A stretch of 64,000 nucleotides of DNA from Bradyrhizobium sp. SZCCT0231 (GTDB lineage: Bacteria; Pseudomonadota; Alphaproteobacteria; Rhizobiales; Xanthobacteraceae). Position numbers and translations under genes: made by a program. The notes below the pieces were generated by a model. It did no database searches, had not been told where the DNA came from, and worked only from the letters and a program-made list of their open reading frames with translations. This document shows, one piece after another, positions 43,340 to 52,714 of the stretch. Within the stretch, counting starts at the first letter, position 1. The number at the start of each line of letters is the position of its first letter. Location of the stretch: assembly GCF_018130245.1 (NCBI RefSeq), contig NZ_JAFCKP010000001.1:1426001-1490000 (forward strand), given 5' to 3'.

Positions 43340-45652
43340 ATGTCGTCCTATTCTGATGATCTCCACCAGGCGGCGCTGGCCTACCATCGTCTGCCGCGCC
43401 CCGGAAAGCTCGAGATCCAGGCAAGCAAGCCGCTTGCCAACCAGCGCGACCTCGCGCTGGCCTATTCTCCGGGCGTTGCCGCGGCTTGCACCGAGATCGC
43501 CAAGAACCCGGCCGAGGCGGCCACGCTCACCACGCGCGCCAATCTGGTCGCGGTGGTCTCCAACGGCACCGCGGTGCTCGGCCTCGGCAATATCGGCCCG
43601 CTGGCCTCCAAGCCGGTGATGGAAGGCAAGGCGGTCCTGTTCAAGAAATTCGCCGGTATCGACGTGTTCGACATCGAGATCGCCGCCGACACCATCGATC
43701 GCGTGGTCGAGACGGTGGCGGCACTCGAGCCGACCTTCGGCGGCATCAATCTGGAAGACATCCGCGGACCGGAATGCTTCGAGATCGAGACGCGCTTGAA
43801 GGAGCGCATGAAGATCCCGGTCTTCCATGACGACCAGCACGGCACCGCCATCATCGTTGCCGCCGCCATCAGCAATGGCCTCAGGCTCAACGGCAAGAAG
43901 CTGTCCGACGTCAAGATCGTGGCCTCGGGGGCAGGGGCCGCTGCGCTCGCAACGCTGAACTTGCTCGTCTCGATGGGCGCGCAGCGCAAGAACATCTGGG
44001 TCTGCGACATCGACGGTCTCGTGCATGAGGGGCGCAACACCTCGATGGACCGCTGGAAGGCGGTCTATGCGCAGAAGACCGACAAGCGCACGCTTGCCGA
44101 CGTCATCGGCGGCGCCGATATCTTCATCGGGCTCTCGGCACCCGGCGTGCTCAAGCCGGATATGGCCAAGGCGATGGGCGACAAGCCCCTGATCATGGCG
44201 CTCGCCAATCCCGTGCCGGAGATCATGCCGGAAGAGGCGCGAAAGGCGCGCCCCGATGCCATGATCTGCACCGGCCGCTCCGACTATCCGAACCAGGTCA
44301 ACAACGTCCTCTGCTTTCCCTTCATCTTCCGCGGCGCCCTCGACGTCGGTGCCACCGCGATCAACGAGGAGATGAAGCACGCCGCGGTCGAGGCCATCGC
44401 GCAGCTCGCGCGCGAGGCGCCGTCGGATGCGGTCTCCCAGGGCAGCCTCGACACCGGCGAGGCGGGCGGCTTCGGCCCGGGCTCGCTGATCCCGAGTCCG
44501 TTTGATCCTCGGCTTATCTTACGCATTGCGCCGGCAGTGGCGAAGGCGGCGATGGAGTCCGGTGTCGCGACGCGCCCCATTACCAATTTCGACGAGTATC
44601 GCGCGCTGCTCGAGCGCTTCGCCTTCCGCTCCGGCCTCGTCATGAAGCCGATGTTCGTCAAGGCCAAGACCCAGCCGGTCCGCGTGATCTATGCCGAAGG
44701 CGAGGACGAGCGCGTGCTGCGCGCGACGCAGGTCGTGCTGGAGGAGAAGCTGGCGCGGCCGATCCTGGTCGGCCGTCCCTCCGTGGTCGAGGCACGCATC
44801 AAGCGCTGCGGTCTGTCGATCCGGGCCGGCAAGGATTTCGACCTGGTCAATCCCGAGGACGATCCGCGCTACCGCTCCTACGTGCAGTCCTATGTCGAGG
44901 TCGCCGGCCGCCGCGGCGTGACGCCGGACGCCGCGCGCACGGTGGTACGCACCAACAACACGGTGATCGCGGCGCTTGCGGTGACGCGCGGCGAAGCGGA
45001 CGCCATGCTCTGCGGCGTCGAGGGCCGCTACATGAGTCATCTGCGCCATGTCCGCGAGATCGTCGGCTTCTCGCCGGGGATCAGCGACTACGCGGCGCTG
45101 GCGCTGCTGATTACCAGCAAGGGCGCCTTCTTCATCGCCGACACCCAAGTTCGGCCCAACCCGAGCGCGGAGGAGCTTGCCGAGATCGCTTCGCTCGCCG
45201 CCGTCCACGTGCAGCGCTTCAACATCAAGCCGAAGATCGCCTTCGTCTCGCACTCGGATTTCGGCAGCTACGATACCGAGTCCTCGCGCAAGATGCGGCG
45301 GGCGACGCAGCTGCTCAAGGAGAAGCATCCGGAGATCGAGGCGGACGGCGAGATGCAGGGCGATACGGCACTTTCGGCTGCTGCGCGAAAGTTGGTGCTG
45401 CCGCACTCCAAGCTCGAGGGCGAGGCCAACATCATGATCATGCCGAGCCTGGATACCGCCAACGTCGCCTATCAGATGATCAAGTCGCTGGCGGACGCGC
45501 TGCCCGTCGGCCCGATTCTGGTCGGCCCGGCGCGTCCCGCGCACATCCTCACCCCGTCGGTGACGGCGCGCGGCATCCTCAACATGACGGCCGTGGCCGT
45601 CGTCGAAGCGCAGGAGCGCGCCTCGCGGCAGCAGCCGACGTTGTTTACGTAA
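43340..45652 (+). CDS. maeB: NADP-dependent malic enzyme with phosphotransacetylase-like domain
   Basis: 770 residues, the MaeB layout: malic enzyme domain (residues about 1-430) fused to a phosphotransacetylase-like domain (about 440-770) that acts in regulation by acetyl-CoA. Malic motifs: [41 protein letters not shown] with the general base Lys, [24 protein letters not shown] (metal Asp pair) and NAD(P) loop [16 protein letters not shown]. Converts malate to pyruvate with NADPH. Divergent from the gene before it; followed by a repeat and the DoxX gene. Confidence 0.95.
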   Translation: MSSYSDDLHQAALAYHRLPRPGKLEIQASKPLANQRDLALAYSPGVAAACTEIAKNPAEAATLTTRANLVAVVSNGTAVLGLGNIGPLASKPVMEGKAVLFKKFAGIDVFDIEIAADTIDRVVETVAALEPTFGGINLEDIRGPECFEIETRLKERMKIPVFHDDQHGTAIIVAAAISNGLRLNGKKLSDVKIVASGAGAAALATLNLLVSMGAQRKNIWVCDIDGLVHEGRNTSMDRWKAVYAQKTDKRTLADVIGGADIFIGLSAPGVLKPDMAKAMGDKPLIMALANPVPEIMPEEARKARPDAMICTGRSDYPNQVNNVLCFPFIFRGALDVGATAINEEMKHAAVEAIAQLAREAPSDAVSQGSLDTGEAGGFGPGSLIPSPFDPRLILRIAPAVAKAAMESGVATRPITNFDEYRALLERFAFRSGLVMKPMFVKAKTQPVRVIYAEGEDERVLRATQVVLEEKLARPILVGRPSVVEARIKRCGLSIRAGKDFDLVNPEDDPRYRSYVQSYVEVAGRRGVTPDAARTVVRTNNTVIAALAVTRGEADAMLCGVEGRYMSHLRHVREIVGFSPGISDYAALALLITSKGAFFIADTQVRPNPSAEELAEIASLAAVHVQRFNIKPKIAFVSHSDFGSYDTESSRKMRRATQLLKEKHPEIEADGEMQGDTALSAAARKLVLPHSKLEGEANIMIMPSLDTANVAYQMIKSLADALPVGPILVGPARPAHILTPSVTARGILNMTAVAVVEAQERASRQQPTLFT

Positions 45653-45658
45653 GGGGTC

Positions 45659-45807
45659 GGGCTCTTCGCCTCTCCCGCTTGCGGGAGAGGCCGACGCGCT
45701 CGCAGAGCGCGGCGGGTGAGGGCTCTTGCCACCCAGGGACAGCCTCCGCATTTCTCGACAATCCCGCCGCGGAGACACCCCCACCCCGCAAGCGGGAGAG
45801 GGAGCCC
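45659..45807. repeat. Palindromic repeat, CTCTCCCGC family
   Basis: Starts with GGGCTC and ends with GGAGCCC; inside, CCTCTCCCGC-TT-GCGGGAGAGG (45669-45690) is a perfect 10-bp hairpin. A further GCAAGCGGGAGAGG (near 45788-45801) pairs with the left arm. It lies directly after maeB and may also serve as its terminator, though no T-run follows. Confidence 0.75.
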
Positions 45808-45913
45808 AGTCCCGACGCCGAAGCATCATTCACACCAAGAGTGGGGCGAGGGAGCAGACCTCCCGCGCATCCGCACTTCAATCTTTTCAAAACAGTTTTC
45901 GCCATTTCCCCGT

Positions 45914-45942
45914 TTGTAAACCGTCGCACGACTCTTCATAAT
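45914..45942 (+). promoter_or_regulatory. Sigma-70-type promoter of the DoxX gene
   Basis: TTGTAA (45914-45919), a 17-base spacer and CATAAT (45937-45942): 4 and 5 of 6 consensus matches with ideal spacing, 58 bases before the start codon, in a locally AT-rich stretch. Confidence 0.55.
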
Positions 45943-45999
45943 TGTCCGGTCCTCGCGTCAAGACGCCGAATTCTAAAAGCCTGAGCCAAGAGGCCGATC

Positions 46000-46452
46000 A
46001 TGCCAGCGTTCGTGACTTTCGGGCGAATCCTGTTCGCCGTGCTGTTCATCTACACGGGCGCGACCAAGCTCTTTGCCATCCAGGCGACCGCCGACTTCAT
46101 CGCCACCAGGGTCGTGGTGCCTGACGTCATCGCGCCCTACGCCAAGCAGGTCGAGACGGCGGCGGCCATGACCACGCCGCAGCTCTTGGCGATCGCGGTC
46201 GGCGGGCTCGAGATCATCGCAGGGCTGATGATTGCGCTGAATTTCGGCGCGCGCTTCTTCGCGATGCTGCTGATCATCTACGTCGCCGTCGCGACCGTCC
46301 TGTTCTACGATTTCTGGAACATGGCGGCTCCCGACAACGCCAAGATGCTGGTCGACGCGCTCAAGAACCTGTCGATCATCGGCGCGCTCTGCATGATCAT
46401 CGGCTATGGCCGCACCACGCGCCCGGCCGAGGCGGCCTACGGCGACGTGTAG
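46000..46452 (+). CDS. DoxX family membrane protein
   Basis: 150 residues, four membrane helices: VTFGRILFAVLFIYTGATKLFA, TPQLLAIAVGGLEIIAGLMIAL, FFAMLLIIYVAVATVLFYDFW and LSIIGALCMIIGYG. DoxX family proteins in bacteria are small inner-membrane proteins of mostly unknown role, some acting in thiosulphate oxidation or in redox stress partners (DoxX/SodA/SseA in mycobacteria). The motif R-x6-F-x3-G-x2-K-L is present. Convergent with the AraC-type gene with 3 bases between. Confidence 0.85.
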   Translation: MPAFVTFGRILFAVLFIYTGATKLFAIQATADFIATRVVVPDVIAPYAKQVETAAAMTTPQLLAIAVGGLEIIAGLMIALNFGARFFAMLLIIYVAVATVLFYDFWNMAAPDNAKMLVDALKNLSIIGALCMIIGYGRTTRPAEAAYGDV

Positions 46453-46455
46453 CGG

Positions 46456-47571
46456 TCAATCCGCTCTCGGGGGCGCGATCTCGCGCATCCAGCGGGAAAT
46501 CGTCGCGCTGCTCACTCCATCGCTGCCGCGCCGCAGGCCGAGCAATGCGGCCTCGCGCGCGGCGCGGGGCGTGATGCCATAGGCTGCCTTGAACGAGCGC
46601 GTGAAATGCGCGTCGGTCCCGAGCCGCCAGCGCCGCGCGACCTCGCTGATCCGCGGACCACGCGCGCCCGAATTGGCGAGATCGAAGAAGGCGCGGTGCA
46701 GCCGGCGGCTGCGGATGTAGTCGGCGATGCCGCCGACCGGCGCGAACAGCCGGTACAGCGAGGCCCGCGACAGGCCGAAACGGGCCGCGATCGAATTGGC
46801 CGACAGATCCTCGCTGGCAAGGCCAGCCTCGATATATTGACGAATCCGCATCAGGGACGGACTCGCAGCGACGGTATGGTCGGCATCAGCGTCGCCACGT
46901 TCGATTTCGTTGCGCAGGCAGGCGGCCAGCAGCGAGACCGTGCCCTCGACCACCGATTGGCATTCGTCGAGCGTCATGCGCGGCGCAAATTCGAAGAGCG
47001 CGGTGAGATGCCCCGCCAGCAGTCGTGCGATCACGCTGCTGCCCGGCAGGACGAGGCCGTGTAGGTCGTCGACCCGCAAGAGGTGGGTGCCGAACATCGG
47101 GCGCGGCACGACCAGCGTGACATTCTCGAAAGCCGTCGCCTTGGTCTCCAGCGTCTGGGCGAGGTCGAACAGGCAGATGTCGCCGGCGCGCACCCGCATC
47201 GGCCGGGTGCCCGCGACGCCGTCATAGCCACCCTTCAGATAGAGCTGGAGGATGATGTGGTCGACGCCGCTGCGCGCGATGGTTTCGGCCGTCCGGCGGA
47301 AACGCTGGCCGCTGGCACGGCTCAGCCCGATCAGCACCGGCCCCATGGCGTAGGAGCTGATGTCGGCGCGAAACGGGCCCGGTTCGCCTGCGGCGAGCTC
47401 GTCGACCTCGAACAGCGTGGCGACAGCCTCCCGCCAGGCGGCGACGTTCGCATCCGTCTCCATCTGATCGGCGGTGAAGCCGAATGCCGGTAGCAAGGAC
47501 GATATCGGGGCGACATCGTCATTCAATCCGGAAGCGTCCGTCGGACCTGTCGTCGTGCAGTCGTCGCTCAT
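46456..47571 (-). CDS. AraC-family transcriptional regulator
   Basis: 371 residues. C-terminal double helix-turn-helix: IRQYIEAGLASEDLSANSIAARFGLSRASLYRLFAPVGGIADYIRSRRLHRAFFDLANSGARGPRISEVARRWRLGTDAHFTRSFKAAYGITPRAAREAAL. The first HTH contains the RASLYRLF recognition helix. The N-terminal 200 residues form a cupin-like AraC_binding_2-type sensor (HIILQLYLKGGYDGVAGTRPMRVRAGDICLFDLAQTLE). Regulators with this domain often respond to aromatic or small organic compounds. The target is unknown; the convergent doxX gene shares only the terminator side. Confidence 0.92.
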   Translation of the reverse strand: MSDDCTTTGPTDASGLNDDVAPISSLLPAFGFTADQMETDANVAAWREAVATLFEVDELAAGEPGPFRADISSYAMGPVLIGLSRASGQRFRRTAETIARSGVDHIILQLYLKGGYDGVAGTRPMRVRAGDICLFDLAQTLETKATAFENVTLVVPRPMFGTHLLRVDDLHGLVLPGSSVIARLLAGHLTALFEFAPRMTLDECQSVVEGTVSLLAACLRNEIERGDADADHTVAASPSLMRIRQYIEAGLASEDLSANSIAARFGLSRASLYRLFAPVGGIADYIRSRRLHRAFFDLANSGARGPRISEVARRWRLGTDAHFTRSFKAAYGITPRAAREAALLGLRRGSDGVSSATISRWMREIAPPRAD

Positions 47572-47871
47572 TCTGGCCGTGGTCAGTCTTGCTCTTTTGT
47601 CTCAGTCTATTGATGCGGTGTGTCTCGGTCGTCGGCTCGTATTGACGCCGCGCCTCGGACGTTGGCTATAGCGCCACGACCGCCGTCGGGGCTGATTATC
47701 GGGTCTCGGCAAATATGCTAGCCGGCTTTGCGCCGGCCGGCGGCGGGACTAATTTTAGCACGCCAGACCAGTAAGATGCGGAACGGTATGGTATTGCCGG
47801 TACTTTGCATGGGGTTGTTTTTCTAGTTTTGAGTTGAAGCCGGCGTGAGCGCCGCCGGCACTGCCGGCAGG
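47572..47871. other. Gap between the AraC gene and the reductase gene
   Basis: 300 bases upstream of the AraC gene and downstream of the reductase gene, so it should hold the AraC promoter. The dispersed 48-bp element (47785-47832) is inside. A GC-rich CCGGCTTTGCGCCGGCCGG inverted motif near 47720-47740 could be the terminator of an upstream transcript or an operator. No gene frame of normal codon use is seen apart from the micro-ORF. Confidence 0.4.
47785..47832 (+). repeat. Dispersed 48-bp element, copy 2
   Basis: Second copy of the element at 307-354, matching in GGTAT, TGCCGGTACT, TGCATGGGGTTGTTTT and GTTTTGA blocks. Micro-ORF: TTG (47794) to TAG (47826), reading (M)PVLCMGLFF. The differences before residue 9 of the frame are ATG to TTG at the start and a synonymous Leu change. 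As in copy 1, it lies just beyond the stop of a minus-strand gene (39 bases) and in the opposite orientation. Confidence 0.6.
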
Positions 47872-48423
47872 CTACCCCCGCCGCCACGGGGTCACGGTCA
47901 CCTCATGCGCCGCGTCGAGGAGGTACGGCGCGCCCGGCTTCATCCCGTGCGAAGCCAGCACCTCGTGAGGCCTCTGCTGGGGCACGCCGACGAAGCAGCC
48001 TTCGCCGCCGGGCAGCCGCACCTGCGGAGCCTCCGACAGCCAGAACGTGTCGTAGCGGTCCATGAACAGGTCGAACACGACCGGGCCGCCGATGATGGCG
48101 ACCATGCCGGAGGCGACGTCCGCGAAGGCGCAGGCCGCCTCGAAGCTCGCATGCGCCGGATTCCACAGCGTCGCGTTCGGCATCTCCGGATCGACGGTGA
48201 GGTCCTTGATCTTGCGGGTCAGGATCAGCCGCTTGCGCTTGGGCGAATTCGGTTGCTGCTCGTGCGAGTGCCGGCCATGCACGATCAGCGCGGCGCGATC
48301 GAGCGCCTGCTCGAAGAACAGCTTGTCGGCTTCGAACTTCAGGCTGTCGGGCATGACGTGACCGGCGTCGGCCAGCATGCCGTCCGCTGACACGATGACG
48401 TAGCCTTCGATGCGGAAAGACAA
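47872..48423 (-). CDS. Dihydrofolate reductase-like / RibD C-terminal domain protein
   Basis: 183 residues. The RibD_C fold: RIEGYVIVSADGMLADAGHVMPDSLKFEADKLFFEQALDRAALIVHGRHSH, with IIGGPVVFDLFMDRYDTFWLSEAP at the NADPH-binding end (G-G-x5-F). This superfamily contains pyrimidine reductases and stand-alone proteins of unknown substrate. No deaminase domain is fused. It starts 7 bases after the polysaccharide deacetylase gene stop (48431) on the same strand, so they may form an operon, although the functions do not obviously connect. Confidence 0.8.
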   Translation of the reverse strand: MSFRIEGYVIVSADGMLADAGHVMPDSLKFEADKLFFEQALDRAALIVHGRHSHEQQPNSPKRKRLILTRKIKDLTVDPEMPNATLWNPAHASFEAACAFADVASGMVAIIGGPVVFDLFMDRYDTFWLSEAPQVRLPGGEGCFVGVPQQRPHEVLASHGMKPGAPYLLDAAHEVTVTPWRRG

Positions 48424-48430
48424 TGGCCTT

Positions 48431-49453
48431 CTATTCGGAAACGGTCGTCACCACGGAATTGACCGGGCGCTGGCTCACCGTCGGCAGCTTTGCGTCCTTG
48501 AGCAGCTCCTGGTCGTATTCCGGCAGCGACGAGGCCGGGAATTTGGCGCGCATCGCCACCACCTTGTAGCCGCCGGCCTTCAGCCGCTTGAGCAACTCGG
48601 GCAGGGCCTCCGCAGTGTGCTTCTGGAAGTCGTGCATCAGGATGATGCCCTTGCCCTTGGTGTCGAGCTTCTTCATCACGGTCTCGACCACCTTCTCGGG
48701 TTTGGAGGCCTTGAAGTCGAACGAGTCGATGTCGCAGGAGAAGATCCCGACATTGCGGTTGCCGAGATAGGTGACCATCTCCGGCGGATGCTGGAGTGCC
48801 GGGAAGCGGAAGAACGGCGCGGGCGAGATGCCGCCGAGCGCCCACTTCACCGCAGAAAGGCCCTTCTCGATCTCTTCCTTGCGTTGCGCTTCGTTAAGCT
48901 TCTTGTTGTTCAGGTTGGCGTGCGACCAAGTGTGGCTGCCCACAGTGTGGCCGGCGGCGTAGACCTGCTTGAGGATCTCCGGCTCATAGGTCGCGTGCTT
49001 GCCGATCGAGAAGAAGATGCCTGTGGTGCATTCATCGGCGAGCGCCTTCAGCACCGCGGGCGTGTTCTTCGGCCAGGGGCCGTCGTCGAAGGTCAGCACC
49101 ACCTCGTGGTCGCGCAGGAAGTCGAGCTCCTTGAAATGCTCGAAGCCGAAGCCGGGACCGCCCGTGGTGTCGATCTCGACGGTGCGGGCGACGCCGAGGG
49201 CGCCCGGCGTGTTGCAGGCCGCGCGTGCCGGCTGCGGCGCCTGCTTGGGCGGGGGAGGATTGACGAAACCCGCTGGAGCCGCAGCCGCTGCTGCAGGCGC
49301 CGGAGCCGCAGCGGGCGTTGCAGCCGCTGGCGTTGCCGCCGGTGCGGCTTGCGCCGCGGCTGCGGGCTTCGCGGCCGGTGTCTGCGACCATGCTGCGCCG
49401 GTCATCGCAACCGACATCGCGCTTGCCAAAATCAGTCCTGCCGCCACACGCAT
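48431..49453 (-). CDS. Polysaccharide deacetylase (NodB homology domain), secreted
   Basis: 340 residues. Signal peptide (MRVAAGLILASAMSVAMTGAAWSQT), then a 45-residue Ala/Pro linker, then a CE4 domain: motif 1 VVLTFDDGPWP (metal Asp), motif 2 HTVGSHTWSHANL (H-x3-H), motif 3 around FFRFPAL (R), and motif 5 IILMHDFQKHTAE. It removes acetyl groups from N-acetylglucosamine polymers such as peptidoglycan or capsule polysaccharide in the periplasm. The catalytic set is complete. The linker (AAAAQAAPAATPAAA) is low complexity. Confidence 0.9.
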   Translation of the reverse strand: MRVAAGLILASAMSVAMTGAAWSQTPAAKPAAAAQAAPAATPAAATPAAAPAPAAAAAAPAGFVNPPPPKQAPQPARAACNTPGALGVARTVEIDTTGGPGFGFEHFKELDFLRDHEVVLTFDDGPWPKNTPAVLKALADECTTGIFFSIGKHATYEPEILKQVYAAGHTVGSHTWSHANLNNKKLNEAQRKEEIEKGLSAVKWALGGISPAPFFRFPALQHPPEMVTYLGNRNVGIFSCDIDSFDFKASKPEKVVETVMKKLDTKGKGIILMHDFQKHTAEALPELLKRLKAGGYKVVAMRAKFPASSLPEYDQELLKDAKLPTVSQRPVNSVVTTVSE

Positions 49454-49618
49454 GGTGTTGTCCTCGAGATTGATCCCGTTGTTCCGCCGCGGCTTTTCGC
49501 CTGCGGCAAGAACCGTCCTGCCCCAAACGATCCTAGCCTAGATGGTAGGCCCTCGCCATTGCAACGGCTGTTTGACGCCCCGCCACAATTGTGCCCAGCC
49601 GGATGGGGGCGCCTCGAG

Positions 49619-50188
49619 TCAACTATCGGCCAGCGCCTTGGCAATGGCCGTTTTGATCCGCGTGTCGGCCGGTTCGATTGCGGAGGGAAAGACCGCGGCG
49701 ATATAGCCGTCGCGGCCGATCAGGTATTTGTGGAAGTTCCAGCGCGGAACTTCCTTCGGTCGGGCCTCGGCGGCCCATTTGTAGAAGGGGTGCGCTCTTG
49801 CTCCGACCACGACGGCCTTGGCCGCAACCGGGAAGGTAACACCATATTGGTGATGCGCGGTCTGCGTGATCTCGCTGGTACCGCCGGGCTCCTGGCCACC
49901 GAAATCGTTGGAGGGCACGCCGATCACGGTCAGCCCGCGCTCGCGAAACTCGCTCCAGATCTCCTGCAAGCCGGCATATTGCGGCGTGTAGCCACAGAGC
50001 GAGGCGGTGTTCACCACCAGCAGCGGTTTGCCGGTGAACGCGGCGAGGCGGATGTCGTCGCCGGACAAAGCGGGGAAGGAGAAGGCGTAGGCCGAGATCC
50101 GGCTCATCCCGCCATCAGCAAGGGCGCGCGCTACGGGCGCGAGTGCACTTGCAAGAGTGACGCTCAGCACGGTCCTGCGATTCATCAT
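49619..50188 (-). CDS. Secreted glutathione peroxidase-like thiol peroxidase
   Basis: 189 residues. The start (50188) is followed by a second Met; a signal peptide RRTVLSVTLASALAPVARALA exports it to the periplasm. Catalytic set of the GPx family: Cys in TASLCGYTPQY, Gln in SNDFGGQEPG, and Trp-Asn in RWNFHKYLI. Cys replaces selenocysteine, as in bacteria generally, so it is likely thioredoxin-dependent. Removes hydroperoxides. Location outside the cytoplasm is less common for the family. Confidence 0.88.
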   Translation of the reverse strand: MMNRRTVLSVTLASALAPVARALADGGMSRISAYAFSFPALSGDDIRLAAFTGKPLLVVNTASLCGYTPQYAGLQEIWSEFRERGLTVIGVPSNDFGGQEPGGTSEITQTAHHQYGVTFPVAAKAVVVGARAHPFYKWAAEARPKEVPRWNFHKYLIGRDGYIAAVFPSAIEPADTRIKTAIAKALADS

Positions 50189-50277
50189 GACGGCGTCCCC
50201 GAAATGATCCGAGGGCAGATTACTCCGCCACAGTCACCTCACGCGTCAACACCGCGTTATCGAGCGCTGCGTGCGAG

Positions 50278-51858
50278 CTAGTACAGGCGGACGATGAAGT
50301 CGGTGCCTTCGCCGGTCTCGCCCTGGTTGATGCCCTGGTCGGAGACGATGATCGAGCCGCCTGACGTCAGCATCTCGTTGATCTTCGCCATGGTCTCAGT
50401 GGGGACCGAGATGCGGTCGAGGGCTTCAGCCGGGCTGTCCGGCGCGACCACCGGTTTTGCGGCGACGGGGATCACGGCGGCGCCGCGCTGGCGGCGCGAT
50501 ACGCGGCCGTCGTCCTCGCGTGCCGCGGAACGGGCGGAGACGGGCAGCGACACCACCGACCAACGCAGCGCATTGGCATCGGCCTTGTCGACTTCGGCGG
50601 TGAAGACATGCGTGCCGAGCGGTCGCTCGCCCGCGGCGATCGTGATGGGCACCTCGAACAGCGGCGCAAAATTCTGCCGCACATAGAGCTTGGAATCCTT
50701 GCGGCTGATGAAGACGGCAATCTGGCCGGCGCGCTTGGGCGCTTCAGGCTTTGCCGCCAGCGCAGGATCGGCAACGCGGTTCTCGTCCTTCTTCGCATCG
50801 GGCGAGGCGGCGAGCGCCGGTGCCGTGGCCTGTGCAATGGGCGTCTTCGCAGAGTCCACCGCCTCCGTCTTGGCCGGCTCGGCCTTCACAGCCTCGACCT
50901 TGTCGGCAGGCTTGTCGTCGTTCGCCGGCTTGGTCGCGCCTTCCGACTGGGGCTTGGCCGTATCAGATGCCTCGGCCGTCTTGGCCTTGTCGGCCGCTGC
51001 TGCGGCTTCCTCGCGCGCGGGCGCATTGCCGGTGGTCACATCCGACATCACGGCGTGGCCGACGGAGGTGCGCAGATCGAGCACGCTGTCGGCGCTGGCC
51101 GTCTTCGTCTCGACCGGCTTGGTTGCGGCGGCGCCCTTGTCGGCCTTGTCGGCGACATTGGTCTGCGGCGCGAGGCTCGCCGCGGGCTGCGGCGGCACGC
51201 GCATGGAGGCGAGCAGGGGGTGGGAGAAGCTTTGCGGCGACATCTGGCCGGGCGCCACGATCACGCGCGCGCCCATCCTGGTCCAGTTCCACATCTTCAT
51301 CGCGAACGCCATCGGCATGCGGATGCAGCCATGCGAGGCGGGATAGCCCGGCAGCACGCCGGCATGCATCGCGACGCCGGACCAGGTGATCCGCTGCATG
51401 TACGGCATCGGCGCGCCGCTATAGATGTTGGAGTGGTGGAATTTGTGCTTCTGAATGACGCTGAACACACCCATCGGCGTCGAGTGGCCCTTCATGCCCG
51501 TCGACACCGGGGATTCCGCGAAGACGCCGGTGCTGTCGTAGACCGTCGCTTTCTGCCGGTCGATCGAGACGACGATGACGAGCGGTCCTTGCGGCTTGGT
51601 GCCGGCTTCCTTCTCGACGACGCTTTCTTTCTTGCTTGCGGCGCCACGCATTTGCGGTTTCTGGCGCGGTATTTCGGGAAGCCGATTCTGCCGGGCGTAA
51701 TAGGACCCGTCGGAATAGTCCGTCCAATAATAAAACGCTGCGTCGGCCTGGCCGGTCGTGCCGATCGCGCCCGCCGCCGTCAAAATGGCGACCTGCCATA
51801 GCCGCGCCGGCTTGGCGGAAGAACCCGACCCGTTCACGCTGCTCATCCTCGAATCCAT
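50278..51858 (-). CDS. L,D-transpeptidase (YkuD) with long repetitive tail
   Basis: 526 residues from the ATG at 51858; a TTG four codons earlier and an ATG at 51846 are alternatives. An export segment (LWQVAILTAAGAIGTTGQADA) precedes the catalytic YkuD domain: PLVIVVSIDRQKATVYDSTGVFAESPVSTG... and the active-site loop YPASHGCIRMP with the nucleophile Cys. It makes 3-3 crosslinks or attaches lipoproteins to peptidoglycan. The middle is an Ala/Lys/Glu-rich linker. A second YkuD-like N-terminal half (QIAVFISRKDSKLYVRQNFAPLFEVPITIAAGERPLGTHVF) lies near residue 390, without a Cys motif. Confidence 0.88.
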   Translation of the reverse strand: MDSRMSSVNGSGSSAKPARLWQVAILTAAGAIGTTGQADAAFYYWTDYSDGSYYARQNRLPEIPRQKPQMRGAASKKESVVEKEAGTKPQGPLVIVVSIDRQKATVYDSTGVFAESPVSTGMKGHSTPMGVFSVIQKHKFHHSNIYSGAPMPYMQRITWSGVAMHAGVLPGYPASHGCIRMPMAFAMKMWNWTRMGARVIVAPGQMSPQSFSHPLLASMRVPPQPAASLAPQTNVADKADKGAAATKPVETKTASADSVLDLRTSVGHAVMSDVTTGNAPAREEAAAAADKAKTAEASDTAKPQSEGATKPANDDKPADKVEAVKAEPAKTEAVDSAKTPIAQATAPALAASPDAKKDENRVADPALAAKPEAPKRAGQIAVFISRKDSKLYVRQNFAPLFEVPITIAAGERPLGTHVFTAEVDKADANALRWSVVSLPVSARSAAREDDGRVSRRQRGAAVIPVAAKPVVAPDSPAEALDRISVPTETMAKINEMLTSGGSIIVSDQGINQGETGEGTDFIVRLY

Positions 51859-52054
51859 AATCCAAATCAAACGTTAGTCTCACAAAGGGGATACGCGTTC
51901 ACCAGCAGGGCGGTTCTGCCGTCAGTTACTTTTGTTCGACACGTAGCAAAAAAGCCTCACGGAGCGGTAAACGGCGGCCGCGCTTGACGGTGCGTCGCCT
52001 TCCCGATCGTCGCTTGCGTTCCTACATTGCGGGGACTTGCTACCGGAGAACTTC

Positions 52055-52603
52055 ATGTCATCTCGTTTCCCTGGTCTTTCCAGCATCCGCTTGAAAGGCC
52101 TTGCTTTATTCCTCCTGGCTCTGGCCGCACCAATGGCGTCGGCATCTGCGGCCGATGAGCCCGATCTGATCTTCCGCCGCTCCACCGTGTTCAAATGGAT
52201 GAGCCCGAACGACAAGCTCGCGACCTATGGTCTCGACGATCCTGAAGTCGAGGGCGTCGCCTGTCATTTCACGGTGCCGGAGAAGGGGGGCTTCAAGGGC
52301 TGGCTCGGTCTTGCCGAGGAGGTCTCGGACATTTCGCTGGCCTGTCGCCAGGTCGGCCCGATCAAGTTCAAGCACAAGATGGAGCAGGGCGACGACATGT
52401 TCCGCCAGCGCCGGTCGCTGTTCTTCAAGAAGATGCAGATCGTGCGCGGCTGCGACGCCAAGCGCAACGTGCTGGTCTACATGGTCTATTCGGACAAGCT
52501 GATCGAAGGCTCGCCCAAGAACTCGACCTCGACCGTGCCGATCATGCCGTGGGGGCCGGCGGACGCAAACGTCCAGAAGTGCGGCGAGTTCTTCACGGAG
52601 TGA
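52055..52603 (+). CDS. creA: CreA family protein, secreted
   Basis: 182 residues from the ATG at 52055 with GGAG upstream; an earlier in-frame ATG lacks one. Signal peptide (LKGLALFLLALAAPMASASA) followed by the CreA domain: FRRSTVFKWMSPNDKLATYGLDDPEVEGVACHFTVPEKGGFKGWLGLAEEVSDISLACRQVGPI. The Cys pair (ACHF, LACRQ) and later Cys (RGCDAK, QKCGEF) fit two disulphides. CreA of E. coli lies in the creABCD operon but its own function is unknown; here no cre regulators are nearby. Confidence 0.9.
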   Translation: MSSRFPGLSSIRLKGLALFLLALAAPMASASAADEPDLIFRRSTVFKWMSPNDKLATYGLDDPEVEGVACHFTVPEKGGFKGWLGLAEEVSDISLACRQVGPIKFKHKMEQGDDMFRQRRSLFFKKMQIVRGCDAKRNVLVYMVYSDKLIEGSPKNSTSTVPIMPWGPADANVQKCGEFFTE

Positions 52604-52618
52604 CGCGCTTGCGTTCGC

Positions 52619-52714
52619 TCAGCGACGATCGCGCGGCTTCGCGAGATGAGAGCCGGTCAGCCGCACGAACATCTGCGGCGCGGCCTCGAAGCCGCGGCTC
52701 GATTGCAGCGCCAT
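52619..52714 (-). pseudogene. Possible short coding remnant
   Basis: 31 codons, MALQSSRGFEAAPQMFVRLTGS..., with G/C in nearly every third position, on the minus strand and ending in TGA just after the CreA gene. The frame upstream loses the codon bias abruptly and there is no ribosome site, which suggests the 3' end of a decayed gene rather than an intact one. Not recognised. Confidence 0.25.

Larger units (their letters stand above)
45653..45999 (+). other. Region between maeB and doxX: repeat plus promoter
   Basis: 347 bases without a gene. It contains the palindromic repeat at 45659-45807 and, right of it, an AT-richer 100-base stretch with the sigma-70-like promoter at 45914-45942. I see no coding frame with plausible codon use in it. 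Confidence 0.6.
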
